Below are positions 9,009-17,575 of a stretch of DNA of 64,000 nucleotides, piece after piece (the stretch's first letter is position 1; every line of letters begins with the position of its first letter). Under the pieces are notes generated by a model. That model worked only from the letters and a program-made list of their open reading frames with translations. It was not told the origin of the DNA and did no database searches. Location: positions 310,001-374,000 of the forward strand of contig NZ_BLXZ01000005.1 of NCBI RefSeq assembly GCF_014193675.1, in the 5' to 3' direction. Both the position numbers and the translations under genes were made by a program. Source of the stretch: Geomonas limicola. GTDB lineage: Bacteria > Desulfobacterota > Desulfuromonadia > Geobacterales > Geobacteraceae.

Positions 9009-9863
9009 ATGAGAAGGATCGTTCTTGCTATTTGCACAGCCTTCGTCTTCGGTACGGTAGTAAACGCTCATGCTGTAAATGTCGGCATGTACGGACTGAC
9101 GGTTGCCGACAGTGCCGACGAGTTCATGCAGATAACTAAGAGTAACGGCTTCGGTCTCATCTACTCGGGTTACGATATTGCTTCGCTTAACAAGGCACAG
9201 ACTTACGGCCTCAAGTGCTTGGTCAACTTCAACGTATCCGCATCAATGGCCTCTGACGAGACCCAATGGAAAGCTTTCCTGAATTTGTTAAGGTCCAAGG
9301 TGACAGAGCTTAAATCTCATCCAGCAATCTATGCGTGGTATCCGGTCGACGAACCTGACGGCCAAAGGATCTCTCCTGCAAAGATCAAGGAGATGGTAAA
9401 TATCATCCGCTCTGTTGATACCAGTCACCCAATTATGACCGTAGTTTACGACTCGACCAGATGGGGTAATTACCTTTCGTACTTTGACATAATCGGTGTT
9501 GACCCTTATTTAAAGCTCACTCGTAGAGGCGACTATGAAAAACCTGAAGTGGTAGCCACTGTTCTCAAAAAGCTTAAGTCTGATCTGAATAAGCTTAAAC
9601 TGAGGAAGCGGGTGTGGTCTGTCCTTGGTGCTTTTGATCTTCAGCCGAAGGACTCGGACGTTGTTCCTCCTTATAGAAAACCTACTCCTGAGGAATTTAA
9701 TGCTATGCTGAAAATGGCTATTGATGAAAAAGTAGATGGTATTTTGGTGTACAGTTTGTACGCCGCCAAAGACAATCCGACCTACAAAAGATGGAACCTA
9801 CCGGTGGACGATCCCAATCTGTGGCAGGCCGTAAGGAAGGTTCCACAGGTTGTCAACAAGTAG
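9009..9863 (+). CDS. Exported glycoside-hydrolase-like TIM-barrel protein
   Basis: 284 residues with a signal peptide (cleavage near AHA-VN). The body looks like a clan GH-A barrel: HPAIYAWYPVDEPDG (~103-117), where the Glu of DEP sits as the acid/base does in such hydrolases, then IMTVVYDS and YFDIIGVDPYL later in the barrel. I cannot assign a GH family or confirm the second catalytic Glu. It opens the polysaccharide operon and runs straight into the flippase gene, so trimming or releasing the polymer, as periplasmic glycosidases do in other exopolysaccharide systems, is the likely role (inference). The start is preceded by a G-rich ribosome site. Confidence 0.7.
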   Translation: MRRIVLAICTAFVFGTVVNAHAVNVGMYGLTVADSADEFMQITKSNGFGLIYSGYDIASLNKAQTYGLKCLVNFNVSASMASDETQWKAFLNLLRSKVTELKSHPAIYAWYPVDEPDGQRISPAKIKEMVNIIRSVDTSHPIMTVVYDSTRWGNYLSYFDIIGVDPYLKLTRRGDYEKPEVVATVLKKLKSDLNKLKLRKRVWSVLGAFDLQPKDSDVVPPYRKPTPEEFNAMLKMAIDEKVDGILVYSLYAAKDNPTYKRWNLPVDDPNLWQAVRKVPQVVNK

Positions 9864-9879
9864 ACAAGCCTTCATCGTA

Positions 9880-11331
9880 ATGTTGAGGAAAATCCTAAAC
9901 CGGATAACCAACAACAATTTATTCCTGAAAAATGTACTGGTCATGGCTGGTGGAACTCTGCTTGGGCAGGGGCTTGTCATCATAAGCTCCCCCGTGCTAA
10001 CCCGGCTTTACTCACCGGATGATTTTGGCGTTCAGGCCTCCTATGTCGCGGTGATCTCCGTTATCTCCGTGATCGCCTCCCTGCATTACGAACTCGCCAT
10101 ACCACTTCCTAAAGACGATGAGTCTGCGTTTAATGTCGTTATCTTGGCCCTCGGAATTGTTGCCGTCCTCTCCGTAGGGGTTTCGGTTGGCCTCATTCTT
10201 TTCGGGCAACAGTTCTTTGAACTTATGCATGCCCCGATGTTGCGCGGATTTCAATGGCTATTTCCCTTAACTCTTCTGGGTACCGGCATATATCAGGTTT
10301 TTAGTTACTGGGCCATACGAAAAAACAACTATTCGCTTACCTCGAAAACTAAAGTGAGCCAAGGTTTTGGTCAGGTTGGTATCCAGGTAGGGTTGAGTTT
10401 TTTCAAATCAGGTCCTTTCGGCCTGATATTGGGGCAGGTTTTTGGGCAGGTGCTTGGTGCAGGTGTGCTGGCCCGGTTCGCCTGGAACGACGAAAAGAGG
10501 CTGTACCGCTCCGTTAGTCTGGATAAGCTGAGATCGGTAGGCTACCAGTATCGAAAATTTCCTTTGTACGCTTCTTGGTCAAGCCTAGTAAATGCCGTAA
10601 ATTCGCAGGCACCAGTTTTTATTTTGAATTACCTCTATGGAAGTCATGTTACTGGCTACTACGCCTTAGGGTACCGGGTCTTGCAGATTCCATTGCGGCT
10701 TCTGGGGCAATCCATCTCACAGGTCTTCTTCAATTCCACAGCCCAGGCGCACCGAGATGGTAAGGTTGACGAAATTACGCGAAACGTTTTTGGGGAGATG
10801 GTGCAGTACAGTGTTCCAGTTTTTCTTGTCCTAGGACTTGTTGCACCGGAACTTTTCGCAATCTGCTTTGGGCCAAAGTGGGGTGACGCCGGCGTTTACG
10901 GACAGATTTTACTGCCCTGGATGTTTCTTGTATTCATCTCAACCCCACTTTCGATGTTGGTTAGTGTCCTGCAAAAGCAAGGTGTTGAACTTGTCTTTCA
11001 GATTTCCTTTCTGCTGCTCATGGTTGCCTCATTTTTTGTAGCAAAACAACTGGATGGCGCGTATGCGCTAATTGCACTCATCAGTGGAGCAGGTTCTTTG
11101 TGTATGGCGGTTAAAGTAGGTTGGCTGATCAAAATTTCCGGCAACTCCCTCTATGCCGGGTTGCTCCAGATAGCCAAGTCTTTTGTATTCAGTCTCCCTG
11201 TCGTTATTTTAACACTTGTGGCTAAAAACCTTCATATATACGTTGTTACGATTACCGTTGCGTTTCTGTCTCTTGCGCTTGCGTTATTTGTACGCTACTC
11301 AAGCGCTGTCAAAAAAAGACCAGTACATTGA
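9880..11331 (+). CDS. Wzx-type oligosaccharide flippase
   Basis: Polytopic inner-membrane protein of 483 residues (about 12-14 hydrophobic segments) of the MOP/MATE-like polysaccharide transporter superfamily. It translocates undecaprenyl-linked repeat units across the membrane. The N-terminal sequence NVLVMAGGTLLGQGLVIISSPVLTRLYSP is typical, with GGT followed by the PVLTRLYSP motif. ATG 9880 gives the family-like start; an in-frame TTG 30 bases earlier, inside the previous gene, is the alternative. Its stop overlaps the next start by four bases, so translation is coupled along the cluster. Confidence 0.92.
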   Translation: MLRKILNRITNNNLFLKNVLVMAGGTLLGQGLVIISSPVLTRLYSPDDFGVQASYVAVISVISVIASLHYELAIPLPKDDESAFNVVILALGIVAVLSVGVSVGLILFGQQFFELMHAPMLRGFQWLFPLTLLGTGIYQVFSYWAIRKNNYSLTSKTKVSQGFGQVGIQVGLSFFKSGPFGLILGQVFGQVLGAGVLARFAWNDEKRLYRSVSLDKLRSVGYQYRKFPLYASWSSLVNAVNSQAPVFILNYLYGSHVTGYYALGYRVLQIPLRLLGQSISQVFFNSTAQAHRDGKVDEITRNVFGEMVQYSVPVFLVLGLVAPELFAICFGPKWGDAGVYGQILLPWMFLVFISTPLSMLVSVLQKQGVELVFQISFLLLMVASFFVAKQLDGAYALIALISGAGSLCMAVKVGWLIKISGNSLYAGLLQIAKSFVFSLPVVILTLVAKNLHIYVVTITVAFLSLALALFVRYSSAVKKRPVH

Positions 11332-12503
11332 AAAAAGTACTCTTCATATCAGAGCAAATTCCTTTCAGGCAGAATGCCGGTCACAGGGTCCGCATCTTCA
11401 ATCTACTCAGGTGCCTAGAGGGATCCGTGCAATTGCACTGTGTCTCGCTTGAGGCCGTCGAACCGTCTAGCTGCGAACTCGACATCAAATGTGAATTACA
11501 CCATGTGCGACTGCAGCGTCCCAAGTTACTCAAGAGCTTTGCTAACCTGTGGCGTCGGTTGATGCCTTATGCCTCAGAACGAAAGGCCATAAACCAACTT
11601 ATAGATCTGGTAACACCCGACGTGGTATGGCTTGAATTTGGGTTCCTTGGGCACCTGATCCCGATGATACGACGGAAAGAGATTCCTGTCGTTATGTCAA
11701 CCCACAATGTTGAATCCTATCTTTACCAGATGGAGTGGCTAAAGTCCTTTTCCGCGTTTCAGAGGATCGTGCGACTGCCCTTCCTGGCTTTGAACCGGTT
11801 CCACGAACGGTACTTCTTCAGACTGGCTGACAAGGTTGTAGCGATAAGCGAAAAAGACTGCATGTACTACCGGCATTTCATACCCGAAGGGCGACTGTCT
11901 GTCGTTCCAAATTTCAGAATCAACGACTTCGGTGCGGTGCCAAAATTAGAAGCGCCAAGTCCCTATTTGTGCATTGTAGGGAGTCTTGGTGCTTTCCAAA
12001 ACTATCAGGGTGTTGTCTATTTTGTCCAATCGGTATGGCCTCGTCTCAAACTTCGCTATCCTGAACTTTTACTGTACATAGTAGGGGCGCCACCGCGACA
12101 GGACACGCCACAGGCAACTGCGTTGCGGGATTTGGCAACCGGTTCTCCTGGTGTAATCATGACAGGGGAGGTCGATTCGACCATTCCCTATGTAAAAGGA
12201 GCTATAGCTTCGGTAGTGCCAATCTTTGACGGGAGTGGTACTCGTACAAAGGTTGTTGAAAGTGTCGCCTGTGGTGTTCCTGTAGTGAGTACCACAATCG
12301 GAGCCGAAGGACTTCCTTTTGAAAACGGTCAAAGTATCCTCATCGCGAATTCTGTCCAAAGTTTTGTTGATTCGCTAGTTGCACTTATTGAGAATCCCGA
12401 ACTCGGAGAGAGTATTGCGGCGCGTGCTTATAAACTTTACGAGAAGGATCTTGGCTATGAAGCCAACAAAGCAAGGCTGGAGTTACTGTTGGGGGTAAGG
12501 TGA
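11328..12503 (+). CDS. Glycosyltransferase, GT4 family
   Basis: 391-residue GT-B glycosyltransferase using a TTG start that overlaps the flippase stop. The C-terminal half has the donor-binding stretch DGSGTRTKVVESVACGVPVV (~298-317) with the family glutamate, and an N-terminal acceptor half including VMSTHNVESYLYQ. It adds a sugar to the lipid-linked repeat unit on the cytoplasmic side. Donor and acceptor cannot be read from sequence. The next gene starts inside its stop codon (GTGA). Confidence 0.88.
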   Translation: MKKVLFISEQIPFRQNAGHRVRIFNLLRCLEGSVQLHCVSLEAVEPSSCELDIKCELHHVRLQRPKLLKSFANLWRRLMPYASERKAINQLIDLVTPDVVWLEFGFLGHLIPMIRRKEIPVVMSTHNVESYLYQMEWLKSFSAFQRIVRLPFLALNRFHERYFFRLADKVVAISEKDCMYYRHFIPEGRLSVVPNFRINDFGAVPKLEAPSPYLCIVGSLGAFQNYQGVVYFVQSVWPRLKLRYPELLLYIVGAPPRQDTPQATALRDLATGSPGVIMTGEVDSTIPYVKGAIASVVPIFDGSGTRTKVVESVACGVPVVSTTIGAEGLPFENGQSILIANSVQSFVDSLVALIENPELGESIAARAYKLYEKDLGYEANKARLELLLGVR

Positions 12504-13744
12504 AGAATACAGGGCTTTTCTCTAACAGTTTTATAGCTACGATATTACTTTGTTCCGTATTAGCCTTGTTTGGGCTGAGTGTGCCTCTGTACTCATACTT
12601 GGTCTTGTTTTTGTTCGGGTTTTCACTTTTTGCACAAATTTGCGTTCGAAAAAGAGGCCTTGTCTTTGGTGATAAAAAGTTTTTGGTACTGTCACTGTTT
12701 TCAATCAGCTACTATACAATCTTGCTAGTTCACGGTTTTATTGAACCTTTCCCTGCTATTCAGTGTGTGCTGGCTATAAATCTTGCTTACCTCATTGGGT
12801 TTAATTCGGGAGACGATACCATCGCATCATGGCCACATGGTTTATGCTGGGTTTTCCTTGCCATGATAATGGGCCCTACCATTTTTTCTCTGCTCAGTAC
12901 TCAGACTTCACTTGATTACTATAGCTCATTTGAAACATTCGACCGCGAGATTCCCGGGTATTGGCTAGATGCTGGCAAAATCACCACAACAATTTTCGGT
13001 ACAATGACAGCTCCAGCGTGCTGCCTTCTGTCAGTTACGCTGCTCGGATTCAAGGAATCTTCAAAAACAGACAAATATAAGTTGATGTTTTTTTGCGGCA
13101 TTTTTAGTCTTGTTGGAATCTATGTTAATTTGATTCTGCAGAACAGGATGCCTCTCGTGACGATGGCCTTTGTCATTATTCTAGCTTTTGTTTATTACAT
13201 TTTCACTGACCGGAAGAACTATCGGACCGTTTTTTATGCCCTGTCTCTTTTCTTGATCAGCGCGACGGTATACTACTATTTTCAAGACTATATTCAGGAC
13301 TTTTCCATCATGAACCGCTTCAAGGAGGAAAAGTTCGACAACCCGCGCTACTCTGCCTGGTTCACCATGCTGTCCGGTGGATTATTTAATGTATTCGGGG
13401 GCAGAACTGCGGACCTTGGAAAACTGAAGTATGCCCACAATTTGTGGCTTGATGTTTCTTATGACGCCGGAATCGTTCCATTTCTTCTCCTGCTTGGATT
13501 CTATCTAGCCCACTGCAGGTCAGTTTTCACTGTATTCCGGAGCAACTTACCGAACCTCGTGACCCTTTTTATTTTCGTAATTTGGGCGTCAACGCTAGCC
13601 AGTTATTTTTTTGAGCCCGTCATCCAGGCTTCGCCGATTTTTTTCGCTCTTAACAGCTTCTTTTTCGGCGTTATCTCAAGACTTGAAATCCTTGCGCATG
13701 GCACAGAACCCTGTGTTCTAGCTTATCGGAACGGTGGTAATTGA
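12500..13744 (+). CDS. Multi-spanning O-antigen polymerase/ligase-like protein
   Basis: 414 residues with about ten hydrophobic segments, weak sequence signature and a larger polar loop around residues 265-310 (SAWFTMLSGGLFNVFGG...YAHNLWLDVSYDAG). An H-N-x-x-L/W motif in the last large loop with a following D-x-G is seen in Wzy/WaaL-type proteins. In a Wzx-containing cluster the expected missing function is the polymerase Wzy, so that is my call. GTG start overlapping the previous stop. Its lower GC and AT-rich codon use than the flanking housekeeping genes is typical for Wzy genes. Confidence 0.78.
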   Translation: MKNTGLFSNSFIATILLCSVLALFGLSVPLYSYLVLFLFGFSLFAQICVRKRGLVFGDKKFLVLSLFSISYYTILLVHGFIEPFPAIQCVLAINLAYLIGFNSGDDTIASWPHGLCWVFLAMIMGPTIFSLLSTQTSLDYYSSFETFDREIPGYWLDAGKITTTIFGTMTAPACCLLSVTLLGFKESSKTDKYKLMFFCGIFSLVGIYVNLILQNRMPLVTMAFVIILAFVYYIFTDRKNYRTVFYALSLFLISATVYYYFQDYIQDFSIMNRFKEEKFDNPRYSAWFTMLSGGLFNVFGGRTADLGKLKYAHNLWLDVSYDAGIVPFLLLLGFYLAHCRSVFTVFRSNLPNLVTLFIFVIWASTLASYFFEPVIQASPIFFALNSFFFGVISRLEILAHGTEPCVLAYRNGGN

Positions 13745-14524
13745 ATGCTCAGTATAATCACTCCTGTTTTGAACTCAGCCGAGTACATCGAAGAAAACAT
13801 CAGGGCCATTTCCAAACTGCCTTTTGAACATGAACACATCATTGTTGATGGAGGATCGACAGACGGTACACTGGAAATTCTGGATAATCATCGAACAAAT
13901 ATTCGGCTACTCAGCCAGTCGAAAAACAACGGCATGTATGGGGCCATAGACGAGGGTTTCAAATGTGCAAAGGGGAAATACATCACCTATGTGAATGCTG
14001 ATGACCGTCCGTTATCCGACGGCTATATAGCTATGTATGCCGAGATTACCTCTGAACGTTGCGATTTCGTTTACGGAGATTCGATACTTTACTTTAAGAA
14101 TGAACGACGATTGCAACGTTTTCACGGGAAGCACTTCGGAAAATTCCTTCTTAAAAACGGGGTAATGCCTTTCGTGCAACCAAGTTCGATGTACACAAGG
14201 GAACTCTACGAAGAGGTGGGCGGCTTCAATCACGAAACGTTCAGAATAATCGGTGATCGTGATCTTTTTCAGAGAATGGCCTTAACCCAGGCACGTTTTA
14301 GATATCTTCCTGTTGACGCCTCCATTTTTTTGAAATATGGAGCGTCCTTGGCTGATAGAAGTCGTGACCGACATCTGATTGAAAGGAACTTTTGCATTAA
14401 AAATAACGATAGGGGAATGTGTCGGGTCGTTTTTCATATTTCCTCTCTGTATTCCCGGTTGGTCAGGTCAGGTCGGAACCAAGGAGGAGATCTTCTGCAA
14501 CTCTATTCAGACGGGCAGCGATGA
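13745..14524 (+). CDS. Glycosyltransferase, GT2 family
   Basis: 259-residue GT-A fold transferase: N-terminal LSIITPVLNSAEYIEENI, nucleotide-binding DGGSTDGT (~37), and a metal-binding NADD motif (~92) in place of DxD. Starts directly after the preceding stop with no gap. Similar small GT2 proteins transfer hexoses or amino sugars onto lipid-linked acceptors. The specific sugar is unknown. Confidence 0.9.
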   Translation: MLSIITPVLNSAEYIEENIRAISKLPFEHEHIIVDGGSTDGTLEILDNHRTNIRLLSQSKNNGMYGAIDEGFKCAKGKYITYVNADDRPLSDGYIAMYAEITSERCDFVYGDSILYFKNERRLQRFHGKHFGKFLLKNGVMPFVQPSSMYTRELYEEVGGFNHETFRIIGDRDLFQRMALTQARFRYLPVDASIFLKYGASLADRSRDRHLIERNFCIKNNDRGMCRVVFHISSLYSRLVRSGRNQGGDLLQLYSDGQR

Positions 14525-14574
14525 CTCAGGGAGGCTGCCGTGTTAAGTGGTTCCACAGTTTAAGGTAATCTATC

Positions 14575-15735
14575 TTGAAAGTATTGCTCAATGCACTTAG
14601 CGCTCGTCGTGGCGGTTCAAGGGTCTTTGTCACAAATCTTGTACCCGCCTTGGCTGCACTCGACTCTGAACTCCAGATCCTGGTCATCTTACCTGAATCG
14701 GAGGCAACCTATTTCCCTGTTCCATTGCCATCCAATGTCACCGTTCTGCATTCTGAGAATGTTATAGGCGTCCGGAGGCTATTTTACGAACATCTTCGGG
14801 TACCTCTTTTGTACGCTCAACATCGGTGCGACTGCTATTTTCAGGCGGATGACACCCTCCCTCCACTCATTTATCCCTTGGCGCGAAAGTCCATAGCCGT
14901 ATTCCACGAAACGCTCACCTTGCTGCTGCCAAAACTTGCCGGTGATAGCATGTTGAAGCTGGGCTACTGGCGCCTTCTCAAAAGCCTTGCCTTGAAATGG
15001 GCAAGCGTTCCCGTTGCCATGTCTTATTGCGAGAAGGGGGAATTAGCACGTGGCAACGGCAAGGTCTTCAGAAAAACACGTGTTATTTACCATGGCATTG
15101 ATGTTAGTAAGTTTCACTGCCGGACGTCGCAGCTTTTGGCTGATGCCGGAGATGAAGAGCCCAAAAATCTTCCATCTTCCTTTATTTTATCTGTCTCGAC
15201 TAGGAACCCACACAAGAACTACTATCGGGTGGTCAAGGCGTACGCGCTGTTGCGAAGTCAGGGCAAGATCAATGAACATCTCGTATTGATTGGAAGTCCG
15301 GTGTGGGCGAGTGAAGAAAAACGGATTCAACAGCTCATAGAAACTGCAGGGATTTCTGAGTACGTGCATCTATTTGATAAGTTGGATAACAAACTGCTCC
15401 CTGCGGTATATCAACGGGCGCGCGCATACGTATATGCGTCCTTATACGATTCGTTCGGGTTTACACCACTGGAGGCAATGGCCTGTGGAGTCCCGTGCGC
15501 CGTATCTCGTTTCAGTGCGCTCCCCGAAATTTGTGGCAGTGCCGCTGAGTACTTCGATCCGTTTAATGTTGAGGACATGGCTGAGGCTATTGCAAACATA
15601 CTTAATAACGAGGACAGACGCAGACAACTGATTTCATCAGGACTTGAACAGAGCTCCCAGTTCTCATGGCAAAAAGCAGCACAACAATACCATTCTCTCC
15701 TGACTGCAGATATGTCTTGCGATCGCTGTGTATGA
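14575..15735 (+). CDS. Glycosyltransferase, GT4 family
   Basis: 386 residues, TTG start after an AAGGTAA ribosome site. N-terminus MKVLLNALSARRGGSRVF has the glycine-rich acceptor loop of GT4 enzymes; the C-terminal donor site is SLYDSFGFTPLEAMACGVPC with the E-x7-E type glutamates, and STRNPHKNY marks the linker region. These features fit the mannosyl- or rhamnosyl-transferase-like branch of GT4, though the sugar cannot be assigned. The stop overlaps the next gene's ATG (ATGA). Confidence 0.9.
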   Translation: MKVLLNALSARRGGSRVFVTNLVPALAALDSELQILVILPESEATYFPVPLPSNVTVLHSENVIGVRRLFYEHLRVPLLYAQHRCDCYFQADDTLPPLIYPLARKSIAVFHETLTLLLPKLAGDSMLKLGYWRLLKSLALKWASVPVAMSYCEKGELARGNGKVFRKTRVIYHGIDVSKFHCRTSQLLADAGDEEPKNLPSSFILSVSTRNPHKNYYRVVKAYALLRSQGKINEHLVLIGSPVWASEEKRIQQLIETAGISEYVHLFDKLDNKLLPAVYQRARAYVYASLYDSFGFTPLEAMACGVPCAVSRFSALPEICGSAAEYFDPFNVEDMAEAIANILNNEDRRRQLISSGLEQSSQFSWQKAAQQYHSLLTADMSCDRCV

Positions 15736-16910
15736 GTAAACACACCCAGGCAATCAGAACTCTCATTTCCCAGATCGTCCGAAAGGAGCTATCACCTTTT
15801 CTGCCGCTTTTCAATCGGCCGCTTCGCAAAGATCCGGCTATAGCCGACAGTGCAATGTCGATAACAGATTTTTGGGAGATCGCCCAAAAAAACAAGCTGG
15901 CGCCTCTACTCGCTGAGAGCCTGTTGAGGATATCAGGCAACCTTGTCACGACAGCACAACGTACTGCCATGGAAGAACAGGGTGCGAAACTTAATCTGTA
16001 CCTGAACGAGTTACACGGCCTTTCCCTTGTTTTTCAAGAAGAAACCGTTTCGTTGATTGTTTTGGAGAATGGCGGCCTAGCCTTTGGTGTACATCCTGTC
16101 TCCACAAACTACAGTTTCGGAGACTTTGATCTATTGCTGGCCATCTCGGACCTACGTCGCGCTCACGAAATCTTGGTTCAGCGCGGTTACCGTTGCCTGA
16201 CTGCTTTTGATGCAGATAATTCGACAGGTTTTAATATGAGCAGTGGTCGGGTGCAATATAAGCGTGATATCGCCACTGGATTATCATTGAGCCTCAACAT
16301 ACAGACTACCTTTGTGGCCAGAAGGTGGTTATTCTCCGGCAATGAGCCTGACTTTGCCATGTTGCTACAAAGATCTCTTGGCCCGCATCCGGGTGGCGTA
16401 CGGATCCTCGGGCGCGAGGACTTCTTGCTTCAGTTGTGCGTACACAATGCTGCTCACAGCTACCTGCGCAATCCAGGGATCAGACTCCACCTTGACGTTG
16501 ACTGGTACCTTCGGTGTGTGGGCGAAGAAGTGAACTGGGATAATTTCATCGTGATGGCGACTGCATTAAAATTGAAAACTGTCGTCTATCTCTCACTGTT
16601 GATTCCTCAGGTTATTTTGGGGAGTCCGGTACCGCAAGTGGTTCTCACAGCGCTTGCTCCTGGACGCGTTAAGGGAGTCGTGCTTGCGAAGATTCTGAGT
16701 AAGGGAGATCTACTCGCACCGCAGAAAAGGCAATTCCACAAATCGTCATTTATCCTTTTCAATCTTCTGTTGCACGATGATCTAGCCTCCCTTGCAAAAT
16801 CGGTGATCCCGACACGCGAGCATCTTTTATCCTGTTGCGGCCTGACTCCGGGCGGTTCGCGAGCTAAGTTTCTCTTCAAGCACTACCTCAGGGGGGGGCA
16901 CACCAGATGA
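15732..16910 (+). CDS. Nucleotidyltransferase-like protein (NTP_transf_5 type)
   Basis: 392-residue protein of the uncharacterised nucleotidyltransferase family often found in polysaccharide and peptide-modification clusters. The likely metal-binding strand is NYSFGDFDLLLAISD (~138-152), with D-x-D spacing as in minimal nucleotidyltransferases. Start ATG 15732 is chosen because it forms an ATGA overlap with the preceding stop; a longer frame would overlap that gene by 70 bases. First of three translationally coupled genes with nucleotide- or phosphate-handling folds. Substrate unknown. Confidence 0.72.
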   Translation: MSKHTQAIRTLISQIVRKELSPFLPLFNRPLRKDPAIADSAMSITDFWEIAQKNKLAPLLAESLLRISGNLVTTAQRTAMEEQGAKLNLYLNELHGLSLVFQEETVSLIVLENGGLAFGVHPVSTNYSFGDFDLLLAISDLRRAHEILVQRGYRCLTAFDADNSTGFNMSSGRVQYKRDIATGLSLSLNIQTTFVARRWLFSGNEPDFAMLLQRSLGPHPGGVRILGREDFLLQLCVHNAAHSYLRNPGIRLHLDVDWYLRCVGEEVNWDNFIVMATALKLKTVVYLSLLIPQVILGSPVPQVVLTALAPGRVKGVVLAKILSKGDLLAPQKRQFHKSSFILFNLLLHDDLASLAKSVIPTREHLLSCCGLTPGGSRAKFLFKHYLRGGHTR

Positions 16911-17575
16911 AAAAATTTCCAACCCTCATAGTTTTCTCAGGTATCGACGGTGCCGGCAAGTCTACTCAGATTGCGAACCTCTCTTCCACTCTCTCCGAGA
17001 GAGGTAAAAGACCGGTGTGCCTATGGTCCCGGGGAGGTTATACCCCGGTTTTCCACGCGGCCAAAGTTTTTGCACGGAGGGTTCTTGGGAAAAAAGTTAT
17101 CCCGACCGGGAGAACCGAAGCGCGGTCCAAGACCTTGGGCAAGGGATGGGTTCAGACCGTTTGGCTCATCCTTGCCCTGGCCGACCTGGCGCTGCTCTAT
17201 GGCATTTACGTTCGCTGGCTTCGCTTGTCTGGACGAGTTGTGATAGCCGACAGGTACCTGTACGACACCTGGATCGATTTCACGCTTAACTTCCCGAATT
17301 CCAGGTTTCAGGAGTGGCTGCTCTGGAAGTTTGTAACGTGGGTGACTCCATCTCCAGATCACTCCTTTCTGCTACTCATTCCGGTCGAGGACTCTCTCGT
17401 TCGCTCGCGACAGAAGTTCGAGCCTTTTCCGGACTCCGAAGAAACCCTGCTTCAGCGGCTTACCCTCTATCATAAACTGAAGCAGAACGAGGCCTGGAGG
17501 ACAATCAACTGTCTACGCTCCATTGAAGATATCTCGGATGAGATTCGCCAGACAGTCTTTGCCGGTGAACAATGA
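16907..17575 (+). CDS. Thymidylate-kinase-like P-loop kinase
   Basis: 222 residues with a P-loop FSGIDGAGKSTQ (~10-21), a DRY-like motif (VIADRYLYDTWIDF, ~119) and a C-terminal lid region, as in dTMP kinase. It is longer than the usual ~205 and diverges in the thymidine pocket, and it lies inside a polysaccharide cluster, so a role on a sugar nucleotide or another small substrate is more likely than housekeeping dTMP phosphorylation (inference). ATGA overlaps at both ends couple it to its neighbours. Confidence 0.75.
   Translation: MKKFPTLIVFSGIDGAGKSTQIANLSSTLSERGKRPVCLWSRGGYTPVFHAAKVFARRVLGKKVIPTGRTEARSKTLGKGWVQTVWLILALADLALLYGIYVRWLRLSGRVVIADRYLYDTWIDFTLNFPNSRFQEWLLWKFVTWVTPSPDHSFLLLIPVEDSLVRSRQKFEPFPDSEETLLQRLTLYHKLKQNEAWRTINCLRSIEDISDEIRQTVFAGEQ

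Noticed and set aside
16907-17575. Housekeeping tmk (dTMP kinase)
   Set aside because: Embedded and translationally coupled within a polysaccharide cluster and divergent in the substrate region; called only as thymidylate-kinase-like.
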